In this document: in pieces, positions 42,550-51,003 of the stretch
Layout: each line of letters opens with the position of its first letter
How positions within the stretch are numbered: the first letter of the stretch is position 1
Assembly (NCBI GenBank): GCA_963755085.1
Contig: CAVWIN010000020.1
Coordinates: forward strand, 77,006 to 141,005
Length of the DNA stretch: 64,000 nt
Source of the DNA: JACVRM01 sp963755085
GTDB taxonomy: Bacteria; Actinomycetota; Thermoleophilia; Gaiellales; Gaiellaceae
Direction: 5' to 3'
Translations under genes and position numbers: made by a program
Notes under the pieces: model-generated
The model's input: the letters and a program-made list of their open reading frames with translations, nothing else
Database searches by the model: none
Told to the model about the DNA's origin: nothing

Positions 42550-43274
42550 CGGGCAGTCCAGCCCAGGTCCATCACGAACGGGGCGCCGGTGAAGGCGCGC
42601 CCGTCCGGGCCGAGCAGGAAGGCAACGGCCGCGGCCACCTCTTCCGGCTCGATCATCCGCTTGACCGCCTGGCGCTCGAGGATCACGTCCTCGAGCACAC
42701 GCTCCTCCGGGAGCCCGTGCGCCCTGGCCTGATCGGCGATCTGCGCCTCCACCAGCGGCGTGCGGACGTAGGCCGGGCAGACCGCCGTGGCCAGGATCCC
42801 GTCCGGCGCGCCCTCGAGCGCGAGCGTCTTCATCAGCCCGATGACGCCGTGCTTCGCCGCGACGTAGCCGGCCTTGAACGGCGACGCGGTCAGCCCGTGG
42901 GCCGACGCGACGATCACGATCCGCCCGTCGCCGCTTGCCTTCAGCGCCTCCCAGGCGTACTTCGCGAGCAGGAACGGGCTCGTCAGCAGCAGGGCGAGCA
43001 GCGCGTCCCAGCGCTCCTCCGGGAACTCGGCCACCGGCGCGACGTGCTGGAAGCCGGCGTTCGGCACGATCGCGTCCAGCCGCCCGTGGCGCTCCAGCGC
43101 CGCGTCGACCGCGGCCCGGTTGCCCGCGCGCGTGGTCAGGTCGGCCGCAACGCCGCCCGGCCCGGGCTCGAGATCGACCGCGACCAGGGTCTCGCCGTCG
43201 GCCTCGAGCCGCTCGCCGATCGCCCGGCCGATGCCGCGGGCGGCGCCGGTGACGAGGACGACGCGCCCGCTCAC
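42546..43274 (-). CDS. 3-hydroxybutyrate-dehydrogenase-like SDR
   Basis: 242 aa. TGAARGIGRA cofactor loop, NAGFQHVAPVAEFPEERWDA (signature of D-3-hydroxybutyrate dehydrogenases), ASAHGLTASPFKAGYVAAKH with the catalytic Ser/Tyr/Lys, and CPAYVRTPLVEAQIADQARA. Expected: NAD-dependent oxidation of (R)-3-hydroxybutyrate or a related 3-hydroxyacid. Last gene of the eleven-gene operon, overlapping the MaoC stop by 4 bp. Substrate in this context unproven. Confidence 0.9.
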   Translation of the reverse strand: MSGRVVLVTGAARGIGRAIGERLEADGETLVAVDLEPGPGGVAADLTTRAGNRAAVDAALERHGRLDAIVPNAGFQHVAPVAEFPEERWDALLALLLTSPFLLAKYAWEALKASGDGRIVIVASAHGLTASPFKAGYVAAKHGVIGLMKTLALEGAPDGILATAVCPAYVRTPLVEAQIADQARAHGLPEERVLEDVILERQAVKRMIEPEEVAAAVAFLLGPDGRAFTGAPFVMDLGWTAR

Positions 43275-43690
43275 GCGTCGACGAAGCGGAGCAGCAGCTC
43301 GGCCGCGCAGACCGGCCGGTCGCCGCCCTCGCGCTCGACCGTCGCCTCGATCGTCGCCTGCCGGCCGCCCGGCACCGGGTCGACGGCGGCAACGTGGAAG
43401 CGGCCGCGGATCCGGCTCCCGGACGGCACGGGCGCCGGGAAGCGGACGCGGTTCAGTCCGTAGTTGATCGTCACACCGTCGTGCGCCGGGGCGACGTCGC
43501 TCCAGAGGTGCACGAGCAGCGAGAGCGTGAGGAAGCCGTGCGCGACGGTCGTGCCGTACGGGCCGGCCGCCGCGGCCTCGGGGTCGACGTGGATCGACTG
43601 GCGGTCCTCCGTCGCGGCGGCGAAGGCGTCGATGCGCGCCTGCTCGATGTCGACCCAGCTGCTTGGGCCGAGCTCGTCGCCCGCCTTCAC
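43271..43690 (-). CDS. MaoC-like dehydratase (hotdog fold)
   Basis: 139 aa. Catalytic loop of R-specific enoyl-CoA hydratases: AFAAATEDRQSIHVDPEAAA and the adjacent GPYGTTVAHGFLTLSLLVHL. Hydrates an enoyl-CoA to an (R)-3-hydroxyacyl-CoA. Fits between the ligase and the dehydrogenase of the same operon. Overlaps both neighbours by 4 bp. Confidence 0.94.
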   Translation of the reverse strand: MKAGDELGPSSWVDIEQARIDAFAAATEDRQSIHVDPEAAAAGPYGTTVAHGFLTLSLLVHLWSDVAPAHDGVTINYGLNRVRFPAPVPSGSRIRGRFHVAAVDPVPGGRQATIEATVEREGGDRPVCAAELLLRFVDA

Positions 43691-44697
43691 GCCGGCCCCC
43701 AGCGCACGACCGTGGCCGCCCAGGTGTAGCCGGTGCCGGCAGCGAGGAGCAGCACGATGTCGCCGCCCGCGACCTCGCCCGCGCGCACGGCGCGGTCGAG
43801 CGCGAGCAGCGGGTCGACGCCGCTCATGTGGCCGGTGTCGTCGAGGTACGGCGCGCGGGCCGGGTCAACGCCGAGCCGGTCGAGCACGACGTCGTGCATC
43901 GAGCGCTTCATGTGGATGCCGGCCAGGAGCGACACGTCGGCCAGCGTGAGCCCGGCCTTCGCAAGCGCGCCCTCCGAGACGGCCGCGAAGTTGTCCAGGC
44001 TCGTGGCGTCCAGCCGCTCCTTCATCGCGGCCGGGTCGGCGACGTCGAGGTGGTAGCTGCCGTTGCCGTCGACCATCCAGGGCGGCTCGACGCTGCCGCC
44101 AGACGGCACCTTCACCTGCAGCGACAGCGACCCGTCGGTGATCGCGTGGGACGCGAGGATCTCGTTGGCCGGGTGGTCGCGCTCGATCAGCGCCGCCGCG
44201 GCCCCGTCGCCGAAGTTGAACATGAAGCGCGAGCGCTCGTTCGTGTAGTCGAGCAGGTACGACTCGCGCGATGCGGCGACCGCGAGGACGCGGCGCAGCT
44301 CGGGCTCGGCGGCGAGGTAGTCGCGGCAGAGGCGGAGCGCCATCGGCGTCCCGTGCGACACGTTGTCGAACTCGAGCGCGAAGGCGTTCACGCAGCCGAG
44401 CCGGTGCGCGATCCAGGGCGCCGCCTGCCAGATCGCGTAGTCCTTCCACTGCGAGCCGTAGTAGACGACGACGTCGATCGACGCCGGGTCGATGCCGTGG
44501 TCCTCGAGCAGCCGCTCGCCGGCAGCGACCGCGAGGTCGCTGACGTGCTCGTCGGTCGCGGCGATGTGCTTGCCGCGCAGCCCGAACTTGTCGATCACGA
44601 CCGCCTCCGGGATGCCGCTCGCGCTCCCGACCTCGGCCGCCGTCATCCACCGGTCCGGCAGGTAGGAGGCCGTCCCCACGATGCCGACGCGCGTCAC
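43687..44697 (-). CDS. KAS III-like (FabH-family) protein with Ser in place of catalytic Cys
   Basis: 336 aa from the GTG at 44697. Thiolase-superfamily fold: VGIVGTASYLPDRWM opening, YYGSQWKDYAIWQAAPWIA, ending LLLAAGTGYTWAATVVRWG. The FabH active site is altered: the Cys position (EFDNVSHG) is Ser114, His262 is kept (GIHMKRS), and the Asn of GNTS is His290 (GHMSG). Ser-nucleophile KAS III relatives such as DpsC act as acyltransferases or initiation enzymes. It may acylate or condense the imported acid's CoA ester. Confidence 0.85.
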   Translation of the reverse strand: MTRVGIVGTASYLPDRWMTAAEVGSASGIPEAVVIDKFGLRGKHIAATDEHVSDLAVAAGERLLEDHGIDPASIDVVVYYGSQWKDYAIWQAAPWIAHRLGCVNAFALEFDNVSHGTPMALRLCRDYLAAEPELRRVLAVAASRESYLLDYTNERSRFMFNFGDGAAAALIERDHPANEILASHAITDGSLSLQVKVPSGGSVEPPWMVDGNGSYHLDVADPAAMKERLDATSLDNFAAVSEGALAKAGLTLADVSLLAGIHMKRSMHDVVLDRLGVDPARAPYLDDTGHMSGVDPLLALDRAVRAGEVAGGDIVLLLAAGTGYTWAATVVRWGPA

Positions 44698-45299
44698 TTC
44701 GCCCCCAGTGCCCGGCCGATGAAAGCCTCCAGCTCGACCAGCTCGGACTCGGGGATGCCCTGCCAGAGCGTCCGGATCCCGAACAGCTCGGCGATGCCCA
44801 TCAGCGCCCACCCGATTACGACCGGGTCGGCCTCGGCGATCTCCCCGGCCGCCATGGCCTCCTTCAGCCCGGTCTCGTAGCCCTCGCTGAAGCGCTCGTA
44901 GTGCAGCTTGAGCGCGTCGGGCGCGACGAACTCGGCCTGCCGCATCACGCGGTAGAGGGCCGGGTTCTCGGCCGCGAACCGGAAGTAGGCACGGAAGCCG
45001 AGCACCTCCCGCTCGAGCCGCGTCGTGCCTTCCTTGGCCGCCTCGTTGACGTAGTGGCGGACGCGCCGGTTGAGGTCGAGCACGACCTCCTCGAACACGT
45101 CCTGCTTCGAGCCGAAGTAGAGGTAGAAGGTGCCCTGGGCGACGCCCGCGGCCTCCGTGATCTTCACGATCGACGCCTCGTGGTAGCCGAGCTCGGTGAA
45201 CACGTCCTCGGCCGCAGCGAGCAGCTTCGCCCGCGTGGCGGCGCCGCGGGCGCGCAGGCGGCGGCCGTCGGCCCCGGTCGGACTGGCGACGTCCGTCAT
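44694..45299 (-). CDS. TetR/AcrR-family regulator
   Basis: 201 aa. HTH: AKLLAAAEDVFTELGYHEAS, ITEAAGVAQGTFYLYFGSKQ. The ligand domain is of the FadR/PaaR-like kind (RAYFRFAAENPALYRVMRQA). Sits in the middle of the operon between the CoA ligase and KAS III-like genes with 4-bp overlaps, so it is autoregulated. Ligand is probably an acyl-CoA made by the ligase; inferred. Confidence 0.94.
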   Translation of the reverse strand: MTDVASPTGADGRRLRARGAATRAKLLAAAEDVFTELGYHEASIVKITEAAGVAQGTFYLYFGSKQDVFEEVVLDLNRRVRHYVNEAAKEGTTRLEREVLGFRAYFRFAAENPALYRVMRQAEFVAPDALKLHYERFSEGYETGLKEAMAAGEIAEADPVVIGWALMGIAELFGIRTLWQGIPESELVELEAFIGRALGAK

Positions 45300-46780
45300 G
45301 CGAGCGCCTCGTGCGCCGCGCGCAGCTCGTCCTTCAGCACCTTGTTCATCGCCGACCGCGGCAGCTCGACAACAAAGGTGAACGACTTCGGCACCTTGTA
45401 GCGCGCGAGCAGCGAGCAGCAGTGCTCGCGCAGCTCGTCCTCGCTCGCGGTCGCGCCGGTCTCGAGCACGACGAACGCCGCGCCCACCTCGCCCCAACGC
45501 TCGTCCGGCACGCCGACGACAGCCACGTCCCCCACGGCTGCATGCTGCATGAGCGCGTGCTCGACCTCGGCGGGATACACGTTCTCGCCGCCCGAGATGA
45601 ACAGCTCCTTGAGCCGCCCGCGGATGCGGTAGTAGCCCTCGTCGTCGCGCTCGGCGATGTCGCCGGTGCGCAGCCAGCCGCCGTCGAAGACCTCCGCGGT
45701 CGCCTCGTCGTTGCGCCAGTAGCCGGCGAAGACGTTCGGGCCGCGCACGACGAGCTCTCCCTCGGCCGCTCCCTCGAGCAGGTCGCCCGTGGCAGCGTCG
45801 CGAAGCGCGCAGGTCACGTAGGGGTACGGCTTGCCCGCATAGCCCATCTTCCGCCGGGCGTCCTCGGGCGGCAGGCAGAGCACGTTCGGCGCCGCCTCGG
45901 TCAGCCCGTAGCCCTGGACGATGTCGATGCCGCGCCGCTGCCACGTCTCGAGCAGCGCCTCGGGCATCGGCGCGCCGCCGACGACCGCGCGCCGCAGGCT
46001 CGAAAGGTCGGCGTCGGCAAAGCCGGCGGCCTGCGACAGGAACAGGTAGATCGCCGGCACGCCCATCAGCTGCGTGATCCCGCGCGACTGGATCAGCCCG
46101 AGGCACCGGTCCGGGTCGAACTCGCGCTCGAGCACGACCCGCGCGCCCTTCCACCACGCGAGCAGCGGGTGCACGTTCCAGCCGCCGCAGTGGAACTGCG
46201 GCAGCACCTGAAGCACGACGTCGTCGCCCGACACGCCGGTCGAGAGGTCGAAGCCGAGGTTCGTCCAGAAGCAGTTCGCGTGCGTCAGGACGGCGCCCTT
46301 CGGGCGGCCGGTCGTCCCGGACGTGTAGACGAGCAGCAGGCCGTCCTCGTCCTCGACAAGGCGGGGAACCGGAGGGCCGCCCTCGCCGACCTCGCCGAGC
46401 ACGCGGCGCTCGGGCGCCGCGGTGAGCCGGCCGGCGAGCTCGTCGTGCTCCGGGTCGACGAGCAGCAGCGCCGGCTCGGCGTCGGAGAGCTGGTAGTCGA
46501 GCTCGGCCGGCGACAGCCGCCAGTTCAGCGGCATGAGCATGAAGCCTGCCTTCGCGCAGGCGAAGAACGCCTCGACGTTCTCAGGCGAGTTCGCGGTCAG
46601 CGTCGCGAGGCGGTCGCCCCGGCGCAGGCCCGCGTCGAGCAGCGTCCGCGCGAGCCGCTCGGAGCGCTCGTCGAGCTCGCCGTAGGTGACCTCGCGGTCG
46701 AGGTAGTCAATCGCCACTCGGGCGGGCGTCAGCGCCGCGCGGTCGCGGATCCAGCGGTCGAGCGTGTTGAGGCCGGTCAC
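45296..46780 (-). CDS. Acyl-CoA synthetase / AMP-dependent ligase (FadD-like)
   Basis: 494 aa from GTG 46780. Activates a carboxylic acid via acyl-AMP to acyl-CoA. P-loop LLLVYTSGTTGRPKGAVLTH, VQGYGLTEAAPNVLCLPPED, adenylation WLRTGDIAERDDEGYYRIRG, hinge KELFISGGENVYPAEVE and the catalytic Lys in RSAMNKVLKDEL. Residues that set chain length cannot be read safely. Overlaps the hydrolase and TetR genes by 4 bp. Confidence 0.94.
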   Translation of the reverse strand: MTGLNTLDRWIRDRAALTPARVAIDYLDREVTYGELDERSERLARTLLDAGLRRGDRLATLTANSPENVEAFFACAKAGFMLMPLNWRLSPAELDYQLSDAEPALLLVDPEHDELAGRLTAAPERRVLGEVGEGGPPVPRLVEDEDGLLLVYTSGTTGRPKGAVLTHANCFWTNLGFDLSTGVSGDDVVLQVLPQFHCGGWNVHPLLAWWKGARVVLEREFDPDRCLGLIQSRGITQLMGVPAIYLFLSQAAGFADADLSSLRRAVVGGAPMPEALLETWQRRGIDIVQGYGLTEAAPNVLCLPPEDARRKMGYAGKPYPYVTCALRDAATGDLLEGAAEGELVVRGPNVFAGYWRNDEATAEVFDGGWLRTGDIAERDDEGYYRIRGRLKELFISGGENVYPAEVEHALMQHAAVGDVAVVGVPDERWGEVGAAFVVLETGATASEDELREHCCSLLARYKVPKSFTFVVELPRSAMNKVLKDELRAAHEALA

Positions 46781-47553
46781 AGCAGGAAGCTCCGCAGGTC
46801 GGCGGCCACGCGCTCCGGCTCCTCCCAGAAGAACAGGTGGCCGAGGCCCTCGTAGAGCTCGAGGCGGGCGCCGGGGATCACCTCGGCGAGCAGGGGAGCG
46901 TTGCGCACGTCGACGACATGGTCGCCGGTCCCGTGCTGCACGAGCGTCGGTGCCTGCACCTCGCCGAGCCGCGGCCGGGCGTCGAAGCCCAGCGACGCGG
47001 CCGCCTGCGCCTGCCAGCCGGCCATGTCGGGCGGGTGGGCGAGGCGGTACGTGAAGATCTCCTCCACCAGCTCCGGGCGCTCCGCGACGGTGCTGTCGGC
47101 GAGCGCGTTCTCGACGCCGAGCCGGTACGCCTCCTCCGGCGCGAGCGTCGGGAAGCGGGCGACGAGGTCGAGCGTGCGCTTCGGGATCGGGTACGTGTCG
47201 TGGCCCGGTGTGGTGCAGGCGAGCACCAGCCGGTCGACGCGCTCCGGTGCGGTGAGCACGAGCTCCTGCGCCACCATCCCGCCCAGGCTCGTGCCGACGA
47301 CGTGCGCGCAGTCGACTCCTGCGGCGCCCAGCACGCCGAGCGCGTCGCCGGCCATGAGCGCGGTCGTGTACGGCCCCGGCGGGACGTCGCTCTCGCCGAT
47401 GCCGCGGTTGTCGAAGAGCAGCACGCGAAAGTCGTCGGCGAGCAGCCCCGGCAGCGGCCCCCAGCCGTGGCGCTCGTAGCCGAGCCCGTGGATCAGGAGC
47501 AGCGGCGGGCCGTCGCCGAGCGCCTCCCACGCGATGTGGACGCCGTCGCTCAT
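46777..47553 (-). CDS. Alpha/beta hydrolase
   Basis: 258 aa. LLLIHGLGYERHGWG oxyanion region, FDNRGIGESDVPPGPYTTAL, nucleophile elbow GTSLGGMVAQEL, acid in HGTGDHVVDV and the catalytic His in GLGHLFFWEEPE. Resembles PcaD/3-oxoadipate enol-lactonase and related esterases; expected to free the acid from an ester or lactone before the ligase acts. Directly follows livM with a 4-bp overlap. Confidence 0.93.
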   Translation of the reverse strand: MSDGVHIAWEALGDGPPLLLIHGLGYERHGWGPLPGLLADDFRVLLFDNRGIGESDVPPGPYTTALMAGDALGVLGAAGVDCAHVVGTSLGGMVAQELVLTAPERVDRLVLACTTPGHDTYPIPKRTLDLVARFPTLAPEEAYRLGVENALADSTVAERPELVEEIFTYRLAHPPDMAGWQAQAAASLGFDARPRLGEVQAPTLVQHGTGDHVVDVRNAPLLAEVIPGARLELYEGLGHLFFWEEPERVAADLRSFLL

Positions 47554-48653
47554 AGGCGCGCCACCTCCTCTTCCTCCTGAACGTCGCCGTGCGTGCCGCC
47601 GATGTCGACGGCCTGCTCGAGCGTCTCGAGGCCGCCGCGGCGCGGCCCGAGCCGGGCGAGACCGATGAGCCCGCCGGGGAGGAAGTAGACGAGCAGGATG
47701 AAGAGCGTGCCGAGGACGAAGAGCGGCTGCGACAACGGCTTGCTCAGCGCGTCGGGGAGATCCTGAATTCGCGGGGAACTCGACCAGTCGGGCAACCGGT
47801 GGTCGAGGAACGTGTAGAGCATCGCACCGAGCACCGCGCCCCAACGCGTGCCCGTACCGCCGATGACGACCATGAGCAGCAGTGCGAGCGTGAAGCTCGG
47901 CGTCGTCACGCTCGGGTCGGCGCGGGTGATCAACAGCACGTAGACGACTCCCCCTGCAGTAGCGAGGAACGACGCCAGCACGAACGCGAGCAGCTTGTGC
48001 GTGAAGGGCCGCATGCCGAGCACCGCGACCCTCTGCTCGTTCTCGCGGATCGCCTGCCAGATGCGGCCAGGCGACGACTCGACGGCCCAGCTCACGATCA
48101 GGAAGACGGCGATGAGGTAGCCGAGCGCCATCCAGTACAGGTACTTCGTGTTGAAGACACCGACCATCCAGCTCGGCAGATGGTCGTAGGCGACGCTGAC
48201 GCCCTCCTCCGATCCCGTCCAGCCGCGCGGGTTCTTCTGGACGAGCGAGGTGCCGGCCTCCGCGAAGGCGAGCGTCACCATCGCGAACGCGATCCCGCTG
48301 ACGCGGAGGCTGACAGCGCCGAGGACGAGCGGCAGCAGCAGGCCGACAACCGCGACGAGAAGGAGTGTCGGCGCGAGCCCCCAACCCCACTTCGCGGTCG
48401 CGACCGCAGTCAGGTAGACGCCGACCGCGACGTAGAGCGCGTGCCCGAAGGACAGCAAGCCCGTGTACCCGAAGAGCAGGTCGTAGGAGAGCGCGATCCC
48501 GCCGAAGCAGAGCATCAGCCCGAGGAGCTGCAGTGTTCCCGGACTGTCGAGCGGTGACGTGAACACGCCGTGCGTGTCCAGCGAGATCTTCGGGATGAGC
48601 GCGAGGGCGCCGAAGACGACGACCGGGATGGCGATGCGAGCGTAGCGTTTCAA
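47550..48653 (-). CDS. livM: Branched-chain-type ABC transporter permease LivM
   Basis: About 367 aa, with a C-terminal cytosolic tail. Ten hydrophobic segments, including LLFGYTGLLSFGHALYVAVG and LGMRPFTHKLLAFVLASFLA; the LivM loop SPGRIWQAIRENEQRVAVLG is clear. Start: TTG at 48653, which overlaps the livH stop (TTGA), or GTG at 48668. The acidic tail DVQEEEEVARL is unusual. Part of a complete LivKGFHM importer. Confidence 0.92.
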   Translation of the reverse strand: MKRYARIAIPVVVFGALALIPKISLDTHGVFTSPLDSPGTLQLLGLMLCFGGIALSYDLLFGYTGLLSFGHALYVAVGVYLTAVATAKWGWGLAPTLLLVAVVGLLLPLVLGAVSLRVSGIAFAMVTLAFAEAGTSLVQKNPRGWTGSEEGVSVAYDHLPSWMVGVFNTKYLYWMALGYLIAVFLIVSWAVESSPGRIWQAIRENEQRVAVLGMRPFTHKLLAFVLASFLATAGGVVYVLLITRADPSVTTPSFTLALLLMVVIGGTGTRWGAVLGAMLYTFLDHRLPDWSSSPRIQDLPDALSKPLSQPLFVLGTLFILLVYFLPGGLIGLARLGPRRGGLETLEQAVDIGGTHGDVQEEEEVARL

Positions 48654-49543
48654 TTCGTCGGGCTCCACTTGCCGAACAGCCCGCCGGGGCGAATCAACAG
48701 CGTGACCGCGAGGAGCAGGACCACCGAGAGATCGCCGATGCCCGTCGACTTGTAATTCACGTACTGCTGGACGAGGGCGACGACGACGGCAGCGACCGCC
48801 GAGCCGACGATCGACCCGAGCCCGCCGATCACGACCACGATGAAGGCGAAGATCAGCAGCGAGGTGCCCTGCGTCGGGTCGATCTCGCTGAAGTGGATCC
48901 CGGCCAGGACACCGGCGATTGCGGCGGCCAGGCCGCCGATCGCGAACACGAGCGTGAACGCCCTCTTCACGTCGATGCCGAGCGCGGTCACCATCGCCCG
49001 GTTCTCGACGCCAGCGCGGATGATCAGCCCGTAGCGCGTGAAGCGTAGGAAGGCGAGCAGCCCGGCGAGAACGCCGGCGGCGACGACGATCTCGACGAAG
49101 TTGTAGTTGGGGACGTGCGCGCCGCCGAGGCCTGTCGTGCCGTTCAGCCAGCTGGGCACGTCGAGCGTGTGGATGTCCGGGCCCCAGTACGCCTGGACGA
49201 GCGCGACCAGCGCGAACGACAGCCCGACCGTGACGAGCACCTGCTCGATGTGGCGCAGGTAGAGCGGCCGGATGAGGACGAGCTCGACGAGCGCGGCGAC
49301 CGCGGCGCCGGCGACCAGCCCGATGACGACGCTGACCGCGAAGCGCAGGCCGGTCGAGCCGATCGTGCCCTGGAGCTTGACGCTGCTCCACCACGCCATG
49401 TAGGAGCCGACGGTGAGGAAGGCGCCGTGGGCGAAGTTGAGGACGCCCATCAGCCCGTAGATGAGCGAGAGGCCCGAGGCGATCAGGAAGTAGAGGGCGC
49501 CGAGCGCGAGGCCAGTGACCGTGAGCAGGATGAAGGTGGCCAT
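48650..49543 (-). CDS. livH: Branched-chain-type ABC transporter permease LivH
   Basis: 297 aa. Hydrophobic throughout; LivH signature IASGLSLIYGLMGVLNFAHG, then KRAFTLVFAIGGLAAAIAGV and LGSIVGSAVAAVVVALVQQY. Membrane channel half; its stop overlaps the next gene and its start abuts livF. Confidence 0.95.
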   Translation of the reverse strand: MATFILLTVTGLALGALYFLIASGLSLIYGLMGVLNFAHGAFLTVGSYMAWWSSVKLQGTIGSTGLRFAVSVVIGLVAGAAVAALVELVLIRPLYLRHIEQVLVTVGLSFALVALVQAYWGPDIHTLDVPSWLNGTTGLGGAHVPNYNFVEIVVAAGVLAGLLAFLRFTRYGLIIRAGVENRAMVTALGIDVKRAFTLVFAIGGLAAAIAGVLAGIHFSEIDPTQGTSLLIFAFIVVVIGGLGSIVGSAVAAVVVALVQQYVNYKSTGIGDLSVVLLLAVTLLIRPGGLFGKWSPTN

Positions 49544-50229
49544 CAGGCGACCCCGAGCAGCGCGCGGACGCGCTGCTGGTCGGCGAGCAGGTCCTTGGCC
49601 GGCCCGCTGTACACGACGCGCCCCTGGTCGAGCACGATCGCGTCGCGCGCAAGCCGCTCGACGACGCTCAGATTCTGCTCGACCAGCAGGATCGTCTCGG
49701 TCTCGCTCGCCTTCGCGAGCACCTCCGCGACCTCGGCGACGAGCAGCGGAGCAAGGCCCTTGGTCGGCTCGTCGACCAGGAGCACGCGGTTCTCGTTCAG
49801 GAGCGCCCGAGCGATCGCGACCATCTGCTGCTGGCCGCCCGAGAGCGTCCCGGCGCGCTGCCCGCCGCGCTCCTCGAGCTCCGGGAACAGCTCGTACACG
49901 AGGTCATAGCGCGCCGAGCCGTTCCGCACGGCCAGGCGCAGGTTCTCTTCCACCGTCAGGCCGGCGAAGACCTCTCGGTCCTCGGGCACGTAGCCGACGC
50001 CGAGGCGGACGATCTCGTGCGTGGGGAGCTTCGTCAGGTCGGCGCCGGCGAGCGTCGCCCGGCCGCGCGGCTGGACGAGGCCCAGCAGGGCGCGCATCGT
50101 CGTCGTCTTGCCGACGCCGTTGCGGCCCAGCACCGCGGTGACGCCGCCCTCCGGGACACTGAACGACACGCCCTGGAGGACGTGCGACTGCCCGAGGTAG
50201 ACGTGCAGGTCCTCGACCTCGAGGATCAC
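49543..50229 (-). CDS. livF: Branched-chain-type ABC transporter ATPase LivF
   Basis: 228 aa from GTG 50229. Walker A GRNGVGKTT, LPTHEIVRLGVGYVPEDREV (LivF-typical), signature LSGGQQQMVAIARALL, Walker B LLVDEPTKGLAP, C-terminal LLVEQNLSVVERLARDAIVL. Overlaps livG by 4 bp. Confidence 0.96.
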   Translation of the reverse strand: MILEVEDLHVYLGQSHVLQGVSFSVPEGGVTAVLGRNGVGKTTTMRALLGLVQPRGRATLAGADLTKLPTHEIVRLGVGYVPEDREVFAGLTVEENLRLAVRNGSARYDLVYELFPELEERGGQRAGTLSGGQQQMVAIARALLNENRVLLVDEPTKGLAPLLVAEVAEVLAKASETETILLVEQNLSVVERLARDAIVLDQGRVVYSGPAKDLLADQQRVRALLGVA

Positions 50230-50984
50230 AGAGGCTCCCCGAGGTACGCGGCCTGGACCTCCTCGTTGCGGAGGATGGCCTCGGTCGTGTCGACGGCAAG
50301 CAGGCGGCCGTGGTGCATGACCGCGATCCGCTCGGCGACGCCCGTGACGACCGAGATGTGGTGCTCGACCATGAGCACCGTCTTGCCCTCCTGCTGCTGC
50401 ACCGACTTGATCAGCTCGACGAGCGGCGGGACGTCCGCGGTGCTCATCCCGGCCATCGGCTCGTCGAGCATGATCACGCGCGGGTCGCCGCAGAGCACCA
50501 TGGCGAGCTCGAGCTTGCGCTTGTCGCCGTGGGCGAGCGCGCCCGCCGGCCATTGCTCGCGCGCGCCCAGCCCGACACGGCCGAGCGCCCAGCGCGCCCG
50601 CTCGACCGCCTTGCGGACGCCGGTCGCGCGGCGCCAGATCCGCAGCGTCCCGCCGACGGCGGCCTCCGCGGCCAGCCGCGCGTTCTCGTAGACGGTCAGG
50701 CGCGGGAAGACGCTCGAGACCTGGAACGTCCGGCCGAGGCCGGCCGCGGCCCGCCGGTACGGCGCGTCGTTCGTGACGTCGCGGCCGTCGAGCGTGATCG
50801 ACCCGGAGGTCGGCCGGTAGAGCCCCGACAGCAGGTTGAAGAGCGACGTCTTGCCGGCGCCGTTCGGGCCGATGATCCCGAGGAACTCGCCCTCGGCAAC
50901 CTCGAGCGAGACATCGGCGACGATCGTGGCGCCGCCGATGTCAAGCCCGAGCTGCCTGGTCGCGAGGAGAGGCTGAGCGCCCAC
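50226..50984 (-). CDS. livG: Branched-chain-type ABC transporter ATPase LivG
   Basis: 252 aa. Walker A GPNGAGKTS, GRDVTNDAPYRRAAAGLGRT, FQVSSVFPRLTVYENARLAA, Walker B VIMLDEPMAGMS. The signature region reads LAHGDKRKLELAMVL, the standard LivG replacement for LSGGQ. Works with LivF, LivH, LivM and LivK. Confidence 0.96.
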   Translation of the reverse strand: MGAQPLLATRQLGLDIGGATIVADVSLEVAEGEFLGIIGPNGAGKTSLFNLLSGLYRPTSGSITLDGRDVTNDAPYRRAAAGLGRTFQVSSVFPRLTVYENARLAAEAAVGGTLRIWRRATGVRKAVERARWALGRVGLGAREQWPAGALAHGDKRKLELAMVLCGDPRVIMLDEPMAGMSTADVPPLVELIKSVQQQEGKTVLMVEHHISVVTGVAERIAVMHHGRLLAVDTTEAILRNEEVQAAYLGEPL

Positions 50985-51003
50985 CGCGCGGTATCTCCAA
51001 CGT

